Assembly: GCA_028753945.1 (NCBI GenBank)
Contig: JAPNXP010000002.1
Span: 12,772,001 to 12,836,000, forward strand
From: Hexactinellida sp. DTS-2022
Lineage: Eukaryota; Porifera; Hexactinellida
Reading direction: 5' to 3'
Length of the DNA stretch: 64,000 nt
Both the position numbers and the translations under genes were made by a program. The notes under the pieces are model-generated. The model made no database searches. It was given only the letters and a program-made list of their open reading frames with translations, and was not told the origin of the DNA. Shown piece after piece: positions 36,064 to 46,989 of the stretch (positions are counted from its first letter, which is position 1; each line of letters starts with the position of its first letter).

Positions 36064-37184
36064 TGGTACCTGGCATAAGGACCAGTTGATAAATTGAAAG
36101 TTGGTTTCTATCTTGTATTATCTCTGAGATTAATGAAATTTAGCAAATTAGTATAAAGATTTAATAATGTATTAATTATTTAACACCATTATTATATACA
36201 GCAAAATATATTAAGTTCAATTATTTGCAATAAATAATAATTTAAATTCAATTTCACTATAATATTTGAATTCCACGCACTCGATAACCCCAATAATCTA
36301 ATTGGAACCGTCTCTATAAGTTAAATACAGAATGAATGAATTATAATTAATTACGTCAGTACATTAATTGTGCAAGAATATTCTCGCAGAAATAAATATA
36401 ATCACTTAATCTGTCGTTGTTGTTGAATGTAAAATCTTAGGTTTCAATTAGAAAATAGAAGCCTACTCGATAGCACAAGTTGAATCAACATAATTATTAC
36501 AAGTTGAAACAATAGAATTAGATTTAACAGTTTTATTGAAATTGAAGTGTGAGTAAACAAAGGAAATTTGCAACTCAATTGTGGCACAATCTAAGCCCAA
36601 TTTGAAAATTCGTGCACTGTGAAAAGGTGTAGAATTTAATTCTCTATCCGTACATGTAAATTTTATCAAGCTCAATTTAAATTATTTCATGTTATGAGCC
36701 ATAATTAGTTTAAATAGGTGTTGAAATCATTTGATAAAAATCGTAACCCCAGGTGCAAATTAGACGGTCACTCCGCAACTACATGCCAAGTTTCAGCCCT
36801 CAATGTATACAGGTGTGGCCAGGGCACCTGCTACGCAGAAAAAATCCAAAATTGCAGCCTGTGCCGACGCATGTTCCTTTGGTGGCACTATATTTTGTGG
36901 GTTGTTTATTGATAGTGCCTCCAAAGGAACATGCTGTCGCCACAGGCTGCAATTTTGGATTTTTTTCGCCATGTCATCATCACTATGAAGGTGTTAAATT
37001 ATTTCAGAAAGGTGTTTCAGAAGGCAACGACCCTTAGAGTGGTGGAAGTTCCCATTTGGCTCACTTCGTTTCAAAGATATTCAAGTTTCAGTACATAATA
37101 ATAAGTGATGAGTCAGTATTTTTATGTGCGTGTTGGGTATTCACCTAACTCCAACCAACCCATTTGAATTTTATTATTCACAAA
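36064..37184 (-). repeat. Macrosatellite unit, reverse, hairpin 36840-36962
   Basis: Continuation of the long-type unit broken by the fold-back element, then the hairpin, then the next flank (GTGTTGGGTATTCACCTAAC). It ends at the next palindromic element. The segment 36340-36720 carries the GAAAAGGTGTAGAATTTAAT marker of long units. Confidence 0.88.
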
Positions 37185-37862
37185 ACCCCTGGCAAAAATA
37201 TTCTGTTTAATATTGATTAATCTAATTTAACATATTAGCTATCTTATTGTAACAGAGAGCTAGTCTCTAGCTATCCTACTTTTCTTATTTCAACAATTAT
37301 TGTGTTATCGGAACCAAAAGGCTTCTATGAGAAAACAATATTGAACTCAAATCAGGCGATTAGTATAGATCAATGCACTATTTTTTGAAATGCGTTGATT
37401 TGAAGTTGATTTGAGCCTATACTAACTTAGTCCATATTAGTTTACATTGCGTGACAGACTTCGATTAGCGATATATAATTTAAAACCAATTGGAATGCTT
37501 GAGTAATTTCGAAATGTCATGATAATCATAAAATTCCAACTAGTCACTCCCGTAGTATTGAAAGTAAATATGAATTCAACTAAGGGAGTCTGTCACGCAA
37601 TGTAAACTAATATGGACTAAGTTAGTATAGGCTCAAATCAACTTCAAATCAACGCATTTCAAAAAATAGTGCATTGATCTATACTAATCGCCTGATTTGA
37701 GTTCAATATTGTTTTCTCATAGAAGCCTTTTGGTTCCGATAACACAATAATTGTTGAAATAAGAAAAGTAGGATAGCTAGAGACTAGCTCTCTGTTACAA
37801 TAAGATAGCTAATATGTTAAATTAGATTAATCAATATTAAACAGAATATTTTTGCCAGGGGT
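37185..37862. mobile_element. Palindromic element with identical-looking 276-bp arms
   Basis: The left arm 37185-37460 starts ACCCCTGGCAAAAATATTCT; the right arm 37587-37862 is its reverse complement with no difference that I could find. The 126-bp loop is AT-rich. No clear target duplication: the left flank is macrosatellite, while the right flank starts CCTGCGGCCATAATCTCAGG before macrosatellite resumes near 37897 with a 60-bp segment (GGGTATTCACC ... CCAACCAACCCAT) that also lies to the left at 37137-37180. Perfect arms indicate a young element or arm-to-arm gene conversion. Confidence 0.85.
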
Positions 37863-37889
37863 CCTGCGGCCATAATCTCAGGGACGCGA

Positions 37890-38691
37890 AGCCTTAAAGT
37901 GCGTTTTGGGTATTCACCCAACTCCAACCAACCCATGCGAATTATTTAATTCACAAAATTGTAAAAATAGATTTTTTTGACGATGTCATCATCACCTCAA
38001 GGTGTCAAGACCCACTTGTATAGGTGGTACGTGGCATAAGGACCAATTGATAAATTGAAAGTTTGTTTCTATCTTGTATCATCTCTGAGATTAATGAAAT
38101 TTAGCTAATTAGTATAAATATTTAATTAATAAATTAATAATTTAACACCATTATTATGTACAGCAAAATAAATAAAGTCAATTATTTGCACTTATTATTA
38201 ATTTAAATCGAATTTCACTATCATATTGGAATTCAGCGCACTCGATAACCCCAATAATCCAATTGGAACCGTCTATAACAGTGGTTCCCAACCTTTTCCA
38301 AAAAAGTCAGGATATTACTCCCCTAAGCAATATTTTGCTAAAATTCCCCCCAGGATTACAATGTAGAATTTTGGTTTGGAAATAACTGAAAAACTAAGTT
38401 AAATATAAATAATACTGTCAATGAGAACTGTCAATATAATCAATGCAAGGAATTTTTAATTACTTAGTGATTAAATCATTCAGTGAGACAAAGTAATCCA
38501 TAGAATTTCATTAATATATCTAAGTATACCTATGCGGAATTCCTCCCCGAGGATGGCCAAATTCCTCCCCAGGGAGGAATTCCTCCCAGGTTGGGAACCA
38601 CTGGTCTATAAGTTAAATACAAAAGGAATTAATTATAATAAATTACGTCAGTACATTAATTGTGCAAGAATATTCTCGCAGAAATAAATAT
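37890..38691 (-). repeat. Macrosatellite, reverse, long-type flank
   Basis: Reverse long-type sequence (GGTGTCAAGACCCACTTGTA, AGGACCAATTGATAAATTGA, ACTCGATAACCCCAATAATC), interrupted by a hAT-like MITE at 38279-38603, ending at the next inverted-repeat element in GCAGAAATAAATATA. Confidence 0.85.
38279..38603. mobile_element. hAT-like MITE, 8-bp duplication
   Basis: A 325-bp element with ends CAGTGGTTCCCAACCTTTTC and GGTTGGGAACCACTG, flanked by GTCTATAA on both sides. It shares its termini with the 756-bp element at 26430 but has an unrelated interior (AATTCCTCCCC words near the right end), so it is a different subfamily served by the same kind of transposase. Confidence 0.93.
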
Positions 38692-38885
38692 ATTTGCTAC
38701 GGTAGATGTTGACACTTGGAACATGTTAACATCTACCACGGTAGATGTTGTATTCGACTTCACTTTTAATTTTATAATTATAGAATGGCTTCCTGATTAC
38801 TTACAGTAGATGTGATTTGTGTTAACATTAACTACAATAATTAATTAATATTATTACTAAACACTTATGAATAATTAATTAATAC

Positions 38886-39013
38886 CAGAGGCGGAGCGAG
38901 GGTGGGGCCTATGCCCCAACTCATTAACGTTGGTGTGCCCCAGTTTAATTGACTGTGCCCCACCAGTGACGCATTTGTGTCCCACTAGTGGCGGCCGTCT
39001 AGCGCCTCCACTG
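38886..39013. mobile_element. Tiny hAT-like MITE, 8-bp duplication
   Basis: A 128-bp GC-rich element with ends CAGAGGCGGAGCG and (inverse) CAGTGGAGGCGCT, flanked by ATTAATAC on both sides. It contains three or four TGTGCCCCA or TGTGTCCCA words. Nested in the 38692-40251 element. Confidence 0.87.
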
Positions 39014-39139
39014 ATTAATACTAGTACTAAACACTTATGATTGATCCTAAGTCTAAGCAGCAAGCATGATCAATCTAGCACTAACATGTAAGCGACGAAA
39101 TTGATTTTAGAGGATTCTGGGAACTTTGACGGAAGTTCT

Positions 39140-40000
39140 ATCTAAATTTTCGGGTTTCTAATCCCATCATATGACACGAGCTGTTCTTTTATGAATGGAT
39201 TTAGTGTGAAATGATTGCCATAGATAAGTGCATGACCTATGTGTCTGAAAGTTAGGATATCGTGCCCATGCCCCAGTTTTATATAGGGACCAATCAATTT
39301 CTCATTTACTTGCAAGTTTCCTCCTTCAATAAACAGTTAAGGACAAAGTTGAGGAAATTTACTTGACGCTCTTTCTTTTGGCATAATTTGCACTTTTTCG
39401 GAATCAGTTTAGACTCGATAGTTGTTTGAAAATTTTTGGAAAGAATAGAGAAATAGTTAATGCGTTCTTTGATGGTAATATTCCTGGATGATTAATTCAA
39501 CATTAATTAGTGCGTTAACAAGTTGTATTCTCACCCAAAGAAATTAAGTTCATTATTTTCATATTCTACATTCATTTTCCTTGCTAACCAAAAGCGTAGG
39601 GAATCGAACTTCATCGTGTGAATATGAGCTAGAGTTTTCCCTAAGTAATCTTTGACCGCTGTTTCCTGCCCTTCAGAAGTCTTTGTAATTGGTAAAGATG
39701 GAGGCAAATCGGAGTTAACAAGTTATCAATATGGAGGCTAATCAGAGTTAAAAATACCAGATCAGAACTATCAGTATCTAGCTAATCTAGTAAGCTTTTA
39801 TTCTTGGGACACTCGTTCTTGGATATTTCTATACAATTACCTGCTTTATTGCTGAGATCTGCACAGTTGAAATAGTGCCATCTTCAGCGAATATTTTCTT
39901 CCGCTTGGATCACACAGTTGATCAATTATAAGTTGTACCTCTTCTTTATTCCAGATACGAGATTTTGGTTCCTGTTTTTGGCCAATACTTCATTCTCGAA
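39140..40000 (-). other. Decayed coding-like stretch, family not recognised
   Basis: Read on the minus strand, several consecutive pieces look like protein: near 39720-39540 SDLPPSLPITKTSEGQ and YLGKTLAHIHTMKFDSLRFW; near 39480-39350 a Cys pair in KKCKLCQKKERQ; near 39320-39150 KLIGPYIKLGHGHDIL and HFTLNPFIKEQLVSYDG. Frames shift between them. The position between long terminal inverted repeats suggests a relic transposase, but no catalytic motif is clear and I make no family call. Confidence 0.35.
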
Positions 40001-40251
40001 CTTAAGACAGTGATACTTTAACCGATTGTCAGACATACAATATGAAGACGTGAAATTATATAAAACTATAATATTAATATTATATATCTATTTGTTTACT
40101 CCTCTTAACATAATTATCCGTCCCATCAGTATCAAACTGATAGTAATCAGGAAGCCATACTATAATTATAAAATTGAAAGTGAAGTTGAATACAACATCT
40201 ACCGCGGTAGATGTTAACATGTTCCAAGTGTCAACATCTACCATAGCATAT

Positions 40252-40633
40252 TCACTTAATCTGTCGTTGTTGTGGAATGTAAAATCTTAACGGTTCTATC
40301 ATAAACCATCTTTAGTTTATTGTCATTCATTCATTACTTATTGATAATAAATTAAATTATTAGTTATTTATTTTAGCAATGTTATCCACGGTGAGTTGAG
40401 TAAAGTCAACAAATTCCTTATATAAATTAATTTAATTTAATCCATTGTATAGTAATGCTACAATTAAATAGAAGCCAGCTGGAATTTATAAGTTGAATCA
40501 ATTTAATTATCGCAAGTTGAATCAATAGAGTAGGATTTAACAAGTTAAATCAATATAATTATTACAAGTTAAAACAATGGAATTAGATTTAACACTTTTA
40601 CAGAAATTAAGTGTGAGTAAACAAAGAAATTTT
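40252..40633 (-). repeat. Macrosatellite, reverse, short-type piece
   Basis: Continues after the inverted-repeat element with CATAAACCATCTTTAGTTTA, ACGGTGAGTTGAGTAAAGTC, GAAGCCAGCTGGAATTTATA and GTGTGAGTAAACAAAGAAAT, then stops abruptly near 40633 at unrelated sequence. Confidence 0.85.
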
Positions 40634-41499
40634 CCACATTTGACCCACATTTTTGCTCCCAATGGCCCCCAATTTGTAAATTAAGAACGAAATCGGACAA
40701 TCGGAACTGTAACAGGTCTTAGTCTACTTATTTTAGTGCTATATTCCAAATTTCAGAGTTATAACTTCAAAAAGTTCCTCAAAACTAAGCTTTGAAAATA
40801 GTGGCATGCTATAAATAGTTACGGTGGTTTTCAAGTGGCATAGAGGATTTTCGACACGTCTATAGCGTAGAATATTGATTCGGGAAGGAATTAAAATCGG
40901 CCATCTTGCTGGAATTCAATCGCTGATAGTGTCTGAAAGTTAGAACTAAGCTCCAGTTCACTTTGAATTTGGATTTTCTCACTTTTGATGGTCACATGAC
41001 ACTCCATATATGGGCATTCGAGATTATTAGCAAGGTAACCATTTGGTTTTGAGTGATTTTTGACTTTGCAATGATTTAGAAATGATATATCAATGTGATT
41101 AGTAATTTAGAGCTAAGCTCTAGAGTCTCCCGTTTAGGAGATAGAATCAGCATATGTCATCAAAATTGGTCACATTCACACTACCATATAGAGCAATATC
41201 GAAAACGGTGCGTCCTAGGCTCACAAAATGTATTATTCACATATGGGAAACCATGTGTGCTGATCATTTTTCACTAGTCAAACTTGAATTTATCTCTTTT
41301 CCTCTCTGAGTTACAAATTAGTTAAGAATCCGTACCCTAAAGATGCTGAAGGGCTATAACTTTTGCAATATCGACTTTTTGCATAAAATTTTTGTTGAGT
41401 TTTGCAAAAATTTCCTCGGACTATCATATGTCTGACTATTGAAACATTGTTAACACAATTACTAGTTAATTTATCGTGTTCAAGACCCTTGGTGTTTTA
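40634..41499. repeat. Non-coding repeat shared with 55.7-56.4 kb
   Basis: No gene. The words AGTAATTTAGAGCTAAGCTCT (41096-41116), TCATCAAAATTGGTCACAT and ACTCCATATATGGGCATTCG also occur, diverged and inverted, at about 56040-56340 (AGAGCTTAGCTCTAAATTGC, GACCATATATGGTAAT). The two places therefore share an unnamed repeat. Whether it is the 3' end of the neighbouring P-type element or an independent family is unclear. Confidence 0.5.
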
Positions 41500-42860
41500 A
41501 AACCGAGTTAGAAAATGAAAGGCCGCCCTTTTAAAACGTTCATATCTCTGGAAATAATCGTCGAATCGATGAAAACCAAAGTCCCATCGAAAGATAACAT
41601 CCTTCCGCAGTATGTGTAAAAATTTTGAAAAATTTGAACATTTCGAATTTCACTCATTTTACATGCGGAATTTCGGCTGAAATAGCGTTCAGGACAAACA
41701 AACGAATAATCCCACTCTGATGATAATCTATCCAAGATGCTCTGGGTTACCATTTTTGAGGGAATTTCTAATTCGAGAATTCTTTGCTCTAGATAATCAA
41801 GAATAGAAAACGCACACTGTGTATAGATGTTTAGTGACGATGTTGGTAGCTTGAGGCCCCCTTTATTCAAATCATCAAGATATGAACTGGAAACTGGATC
41901 GATTGCATTCCTCACAGTCTATACTCTTGAGTAGTGAACGAGATATCATATATACCCTGAAAGGAACGTAATCACTTCAATAGCGTCTTGAGAGATGGTT
42001 GGTTATATGGTTAAAATCTTCACCAGTGATCTCTTGAACGAAATCATGAAGCGCGATTGATTCTTCATCTGTTATGGGAGAAGTGATTGTGGTAAGTTCA
42101 ATATTCATTTCTAAAAAGGCTTTCAACTTAACGATAGATTCAGATCGATAGATCTCTTTTAGACTCACTAAAAATCTACCTCCCGACATTTGTCGATATT
42201 ATGAGAATCGTCGTTCAAGAGGATCAGTCTGTAATCGCCCCGTGAGAACATATTTATATCCTTCATTATACAAATCGGTTGTGAGATCTGCTATAGCTCG
42301 ATTTGTACTAATGAGGGCATTAAAAGTTTGTTTGGATAAACCGAGTTTAGCTGAATCTCTCCATGTATCAACCAATCACTCATAATATGTTAAAAGTTGA
42401 TTTTTCCATCACCCGCAACTTGTGCATTGCCGACTATAATAGGGTGAAACCTTTCTTTAGCATTTACCACCAACCACCAGCTGTTTATTAAATTGAGGAA
42501 TGAATAAGTTGTTTTTTCTTCTGGGAAGTACTGACTAATAGCTGAAATAGTTGATAGATCAAAAATTGCCAAAGTGAGGGGACAGACTGTTAATTATTAG
42601 GTATGTATATTTCTCTGGGTTGGATGGGTTGGATATAGCGTTTTGACGTGTTGAGCATGGATACAGGACTTTGAGGTGTTTATATGCACTAACGTTCGTT
42701 GAATGATTATCGCAAACTACAGCTCTGATAATGAAGTTCCCTTTGTTGAGTATAGATATACAGCTAAGTATACCATCCTGAACAATTTGGTGGTTAATTC
42801 TTGTGAGGGGAATCGCTTTGAGAATGTAGGTATTGATTTCTTTAAAGACACAACCATAGC
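41500..42860 (-). pseudogene. Element A transposase, C-terminal half, broken
   Basis: Minus-strand pieces in order: FIIRAVVCDNHSTNVSAYKH (second catalytic Asp region, VCDNHSTN, near 42715-42690); YSFLNLINSWWLVVNAKERF near 42500; YVLTGRLQTDPLERRFS then YRQMSGGRFLVSLKEIYRSE near 42230-42150 (the LTGRLQTDPLERRFSYYRQMSG block typical of THAP9/P transposases); LLKSIDCEEC near 41920; and GGLKLPTSSLNIYTQC near 41850. Pieces fall in different frames with several stops, so it is dead. More diverged from elements B and C than those are from each other. Confidence 0.83.
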
Positions 42861-45224
42861 CTACTCAATATATGGCCTGACAGTTGATATACCAGGGATG
42901 CACAAGAAGATGGGAAATTTTAATTTTTTAATGTTTTCTATATTGAACTACGAAGTTCTTTATGGGTCTCTAGGTCGTAAACATAACTCAGCAGTGCTAG
43001 CCCGTGATTAATATTAGCTGTAATGAGAACGGTGATTGGATTTTCATAATTTAATAGTAATAATAAACACAAACAGTACAATTTCTAATATTAATATACA
43101 GTAAATAATACACAATTATTTGCTTTCTTTCCTCTCTCCTCTTTCTCTCTCTGGCTCTAGCAGTGACACACGACACACTTAACTACATAATAGAAATAAG
43201 AATAACAGAGTAATACAAATCATGGTAAATACAAATAAGTAGACACATAATTAAGAGAATTTCTTAAATTTACGCTTTCTATACTTTTTGAAAGAACCAG
43301 CGAGTTATAATTCTTAACTTTGTTTGCAAGAAAGCAATTCGCTGCAGTAAAGACGAGATTCGATAAGATGTTCCAACTAAACACACCACAGCTAATTCAA
43401 GTAGACTTTCAAATACTTGGATCACGATTATCACTATCTTCCGAATACATCAACGTGAGTTCAACTAGTAATAAATATTCTAGAAGGTCCACTTACAAGC
43501 TTCGCCATCAGCTCTTTATTGTTTTCGATGGCACTAAAGGTCTTCCATATAACAAATATGGAATTCAAAACTGGCTCAGATGGATATTTAAGTCCGCCAC
43601 GGTCCGTTAGCTGCAGAAGTTTATACTAGGAGTCCAGGTCTAAATCAAGGAGAAATTCTTTATCAACTGTTAGCATATGTACAGACATGACACGGTTTTG
43701 TTCGTTCAGGTACTGATGGACAGTATAGCCTGCAATAAAGGCTAATGATTGAAGCAACTGTGAACCACAATCAATTGTTGATAAATCATTAATCGCATCA
43801 AGAAATGGCTCCAAATTGAACTCACCATCAGTTGTGGAATACGCTATACGTAGAAGAAATGACTTAACAAATGACTGAATACATAGATTGAAAGGAAGTG
43901 TCTTGTTGGTCAGCAAATATGTTTCATTATGCTAGAAAGTTTAAGTCGACGCTCGGTTCAAGGATTTGAAGATAGGAGATGTGATAATTAGAACCCGACA
44001 TCATACGGTATAGACCGAAATGGTCCAAGGGATCCGTCTGTAGAAAGGAGGACAAGACAACAGATATGTAAAGCCACAAGATTGAGTCAAATGATTGGTA
44101 ATTTGTGGTAAGGTAATACAAGCATGTCTAAAGCTGGTGTATGTTGTTTACTCAGTTTGCCAAATTTTTCTGGTAAAGTTTGCCAAGCATCTAACCAAAA
44201 CTACATGAGTCAAAAATAGAAATCGCTCGTTATTAAAAGTCAAAGGTCTAGAGAAATTATCGTTCAAACGTATTCCTTTAAATGGTGTGTTAAAGCAAGT
44301 TCCTGCAAAACAGATTCAATTTCTCGGATGTCACTAATTGCAGCAATGGAAACGGATATACTCTGTCTATTAAAATAGGCTGAGGTGGATAAATAAGCAT
44401 TGATTTCAAGGTACAAATCTACTGAAATATTTTGTCAGCCATTTTAGCGAGAACAAACGTTGTGTTGCTTTCATTACGGAACCACACCAACCAACTATAA
44501 GGTAAAGAAATCAAGGTTAACTTATCTTTCAAGTCCTGTGGAGAGTTGACCACAAACTTCTCTTTCTCTTGACTCTCGGATCTCAAGCTGAGTTGTAGTG
44601 TTTGGTTCATCAATTCTTCCTCTTTTGCATCGTATGAGAAGCGATTCCGTTTGTAAGGTTTGGATGAGTAATATGCTGGGCAGCCGGGCAGTAAACTTGG
44701 TACAGCGCCTTCCTTCAGCTTTGGATTTGCCCGCGGTACTTCAGTAAAAGTACCATCTCCTCTTGGGACTTGGAAAGTGTAGTCTATGTTTTCTTTCTGA
44801 AAATGGTTGATACATACATAGACCACCTTCAGGTCACCGATATCCTCGCGACGAAGAGCGCATGTCCAGGCATGATTCAGGGTTGGTGGATTTTGAGGCA
44901 TCTTGAACACAAGGAACATGGTCATCAGGGTTGTAGTTGTTCTTGCATCCGGGAACAGAACACGAGTTAGGCATGAATAGAAGCTAATATGAATAAAATA
45001 CCAAAGCGAAATTAAAAGGATGAGATTTTACGTCAATAGAAGAGTTTGGAATAAAATATAATCAATAATTGTATATATTTCAAGAATATTTCTAATTAAT
45101 GTGGTTGATTATGATTATTATTTTTGAAATTAAATATTGTGGTTAGATAAATATTACCATCTTCTCCTTCATCCTTGGTCCACATTTTCTAGGTTACTGT
45201 CAGGCCATATATAGAGTAGGCTAT
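42856..45224 (-). mobile_element. Nested P-superfamily element with intact ends (element B)
   Basis: A 2369-bp element with 29-bp terminal inverted repeats differing at one position (ATAGCCTACTCAATATATGG against ATAGCCTACTCTATATATGG, both followed by CCTGACAGT). Both flanks are GACACAACC (42847-42855 and 45225-45233), a 9-bp duplication; P elements normally make 8 bp, so one base may be chance. It lies inside element A's catalytic domain. The transposase it carries has an internal deletion, so this copy resembles the deletion derivatives common among P elements: ends kept, enzyme lost. Confidence 0.9.
43265..44975 (-). pseudogene. Element B THAP transposase, internally deleted
   Basis: Starts at 44975 with MPNSCSVPGCKNNYN (first THAP Cys pair). 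After one frame change it runs 44925-44419 with VVYVCINHFQKENIDYTF (second THAP pair), AVPSLLPGCPAYYSS and FVVNSPQDLKDKLTLISLPY, closely matching element C. The central DDE region is missing. C-terminal blocks follow: WLDAWQTLPEKFGKLS near 44180, TDPLDHFGLYRMMSGSNYH near 44010, SLAFIAGYTVHQYLNEQ near 43740, RGGLKYPSEPVLNSIF near 43590, and LANKVKNYNSLVLSK near 43310. Plus-strand frames at 42703-43011 and 43320-43610 are shadows. Confidence 0.85.
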
Positions 45225-45233
45225 GACACAACC

Positions 45234-46243
45234 ATAAAGCATAGAATACTTTTGTACATCTGAAGTTCAGAATTGCACCCAATTAACTCTCGGCCATCGT
45301 ACTGTACTTCTTGTTGTATGTACATTTCATCTAACAATAGAACCACATCATCGCTGAATAACAAGTTATCCCTCAATGCACACAGACCTTTACTTGTATC
45401 AACACTTTGCGACTTTAATTTACGTGATAGAGAATAACTAGGAAGGGGAAGAAATTTTTTCAAGTATTTATAAGCTGAGTTAGATGTGTATCGCATGATA
45501 AGGGAAAATCTTAACACAGTAGCAGAATATGGTGACCTTCCTTTTGGATTGTAATATTGTAATTTTATGAGTTCGTTAATAACGTTCGTTTCACAAGTTC
45601 TTTCAGCATTCTTACAATACACGGGAAGATTCGTAAGCATATCCAGTGATGTGAGCCTTGAACCTTCAGCTCGATCAATATAGTTTGGAAGAGGAAGAGG
45701 ATAGCCTTCATAGCTGAGCTTGACGTTGAGATTGCCATCAATGTGTATGCATTCCTTGACTGTTGCGATCCCAGAAGATATCACAATCCGGTAAGTTGTA
45801 ACACTGTTGTTAGAAACATCTATTTGATAATCGTTGTATTCCTTATAAATTTTGATGTATCTGACTACATCGCCAAAAGAGCCGATTTCAAATTTAGATT
45901 TAAAGGTTTGTAGTTCATCTGGTTGATATATTCTTATTTTGGGAGTTTTTCTAGGTTCACTTGGGATTGGGGCTAGACTTAACGGTATGAAGCTAGGATG
46001 GATGGTCGGGATTGGATTCATCGAGTAATTAAGTGTCATTTTTGTTTCATGCTGAATAATGAATCACTCTTCGAAATGATCGATACAGATTACAGAATAT
46101 TTGCTGATCTCGAAATTATTTCGATTTACAAACTCCAACCATTTTCTTGACAAGACTGGATCACCCGGAAACTTGAACACAGTTTTCTTTGGGCCTTCAT
46201 TGAAGTTAGTGTAACAACCTGTTACTGAACACTTATTGGGCAT
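45234..46243 (-). pseudogene. Element A THAP transposase, N-terminal half
   Basis: Start MPNKCSVTGCYTNF (first THAP Cys pair), FKFPGD, RKWLEF, then VICIDHFEE (Cys and His of the second pair). One TGA follows HFEE, after which the same frame stays open for some 270 residues (ORF 46039-45221): linker, a helical region (NAERTCETNVINELIKLQYY), and LLLDEMYIQQEVQYDGRELI, which matches the first catalytic Asp block of P-type transposases. The frame ends where element B has inserted. Apart from the single TGA, the half is remarkably well kept compared with the C-terminal half. Confidence 0.85.
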
Positions 46244-46400
46244 TGTAGAAGCTTATTGAAGTAAAGTTATTAACTTGAAGATGAAGATGATGATGAATAT
46301 AATTATTAATTATGGATCACAGTTTCAACTTAAATTCAGATGCAAGAACGGAACGCGCGATATTAAGATAACTATCATTACTATTACCTTTGGTCCTTAA

Positions 46401-46985
46401 GGAGATTGCCCCTTCGATGGACCAAAAATTAAAAATTGTTCAAATATGGGGTGTACCTTTGCAATTATACATATATGTTTAAACCTCTCGAATATGAAGT
46501 AAAATTTGAATCCGATAATTTTTGGTGACGTAAGTCAATTTTTGGTTTACGAAAGTCCTCAGAAGTGGGTGAGTGTCGTCATCTTGTACAAAAAAGATTT
46601 CTCCCTCAAAAGATGGTCGTTGCCCAGTGTTATCTCAAAAAATACAAAAGATAGAGACTCAAAATCAATTGCAAAGTTGCTCCTTATCGTATATAGAGTA
46701 AGATGGTAGTTTTAGAACACACATTTTAAAGATATAGAAATTGATAATAATATAGTAAGTGAAATTGGCCAACAATATTACACATATTTATGAAAAATCT
46801 TAATAAAAAATGAATTAATTTAAAATTCAACAAAAGCTTACTATGGTCATTCAATCATATACTATTATAATTATAGTTGAAATACAACCTCAAACTAAGT
46901 TAGCTGTTTACTGTTGAATTGATATCACTGGGCAACGGCTATATGGGGCTAACTTTTGGGACAATCTAATTATATTGTATTATCC
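46401..46985. other. AT-rich stretch, nothing recognised
   Basis: No gene or repeat that I can support. The 67-codon open frame at 46506-46709 has no recognised motif. Confidence 0.4.
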
Positions 46986-46989
46986 TATT

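Larger units (their letters stand above)
38692..40251. mobile_element. Element with about 108-bp terminal inverted repeats
   Basis: Left repeat about 38696-38800 and right repeat about 40143-40248. Each begins GCTAyGGTAGATGTTGACAC and runs to ATGGCTTCCTGATTAC with a handful of differences. Each terminal repeat is itself a hairpin (GGTAGATGTT facing AACATCTACC). It sits inside reverse macrosatellite: the left flank ends AAATAAATAT and the right flank resumes TCACTTAATCTGTCG. The interior includes a small nested hAT-like MITE and a coding-like minus-strand stretch. Superfamily not recognised; no clean target duplication. Confidence 0.75.
40634..46400 (-). mobile_element. P-superfamily transposon, minus strand, split by another (element A)
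   Basis: Transposase sequence on the minus strand runs from a THAP start at 46243 to about 45234, then resumes at about 42860 and continues to about 41500. The gap is exactly the nested element B, flanked by a 9-bp duplication of element A's own coding sequence. Terminal inverted repeats of A were not found, so its outer limits are guesses, set by the end of macrosatellite on the left and by loss of coding similarity on the right. Confidence 0.75.

Noticed and set aside
42703-43011. Plus-strand ORF of 102 codons
   Set aside because: The minus strand of the same DNA carries conserved P-type transposase blocks, including VCDNHSTN near its left end and the terminal repeat of element B, so the plus-strand frame is a shadow.
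43320-43610. Plus-strand ORF of 96 codons
   Set aside because: Shadow of the minus-strand RGGLKYPSEPVLNSIF and following C-terminal blocks of element B.
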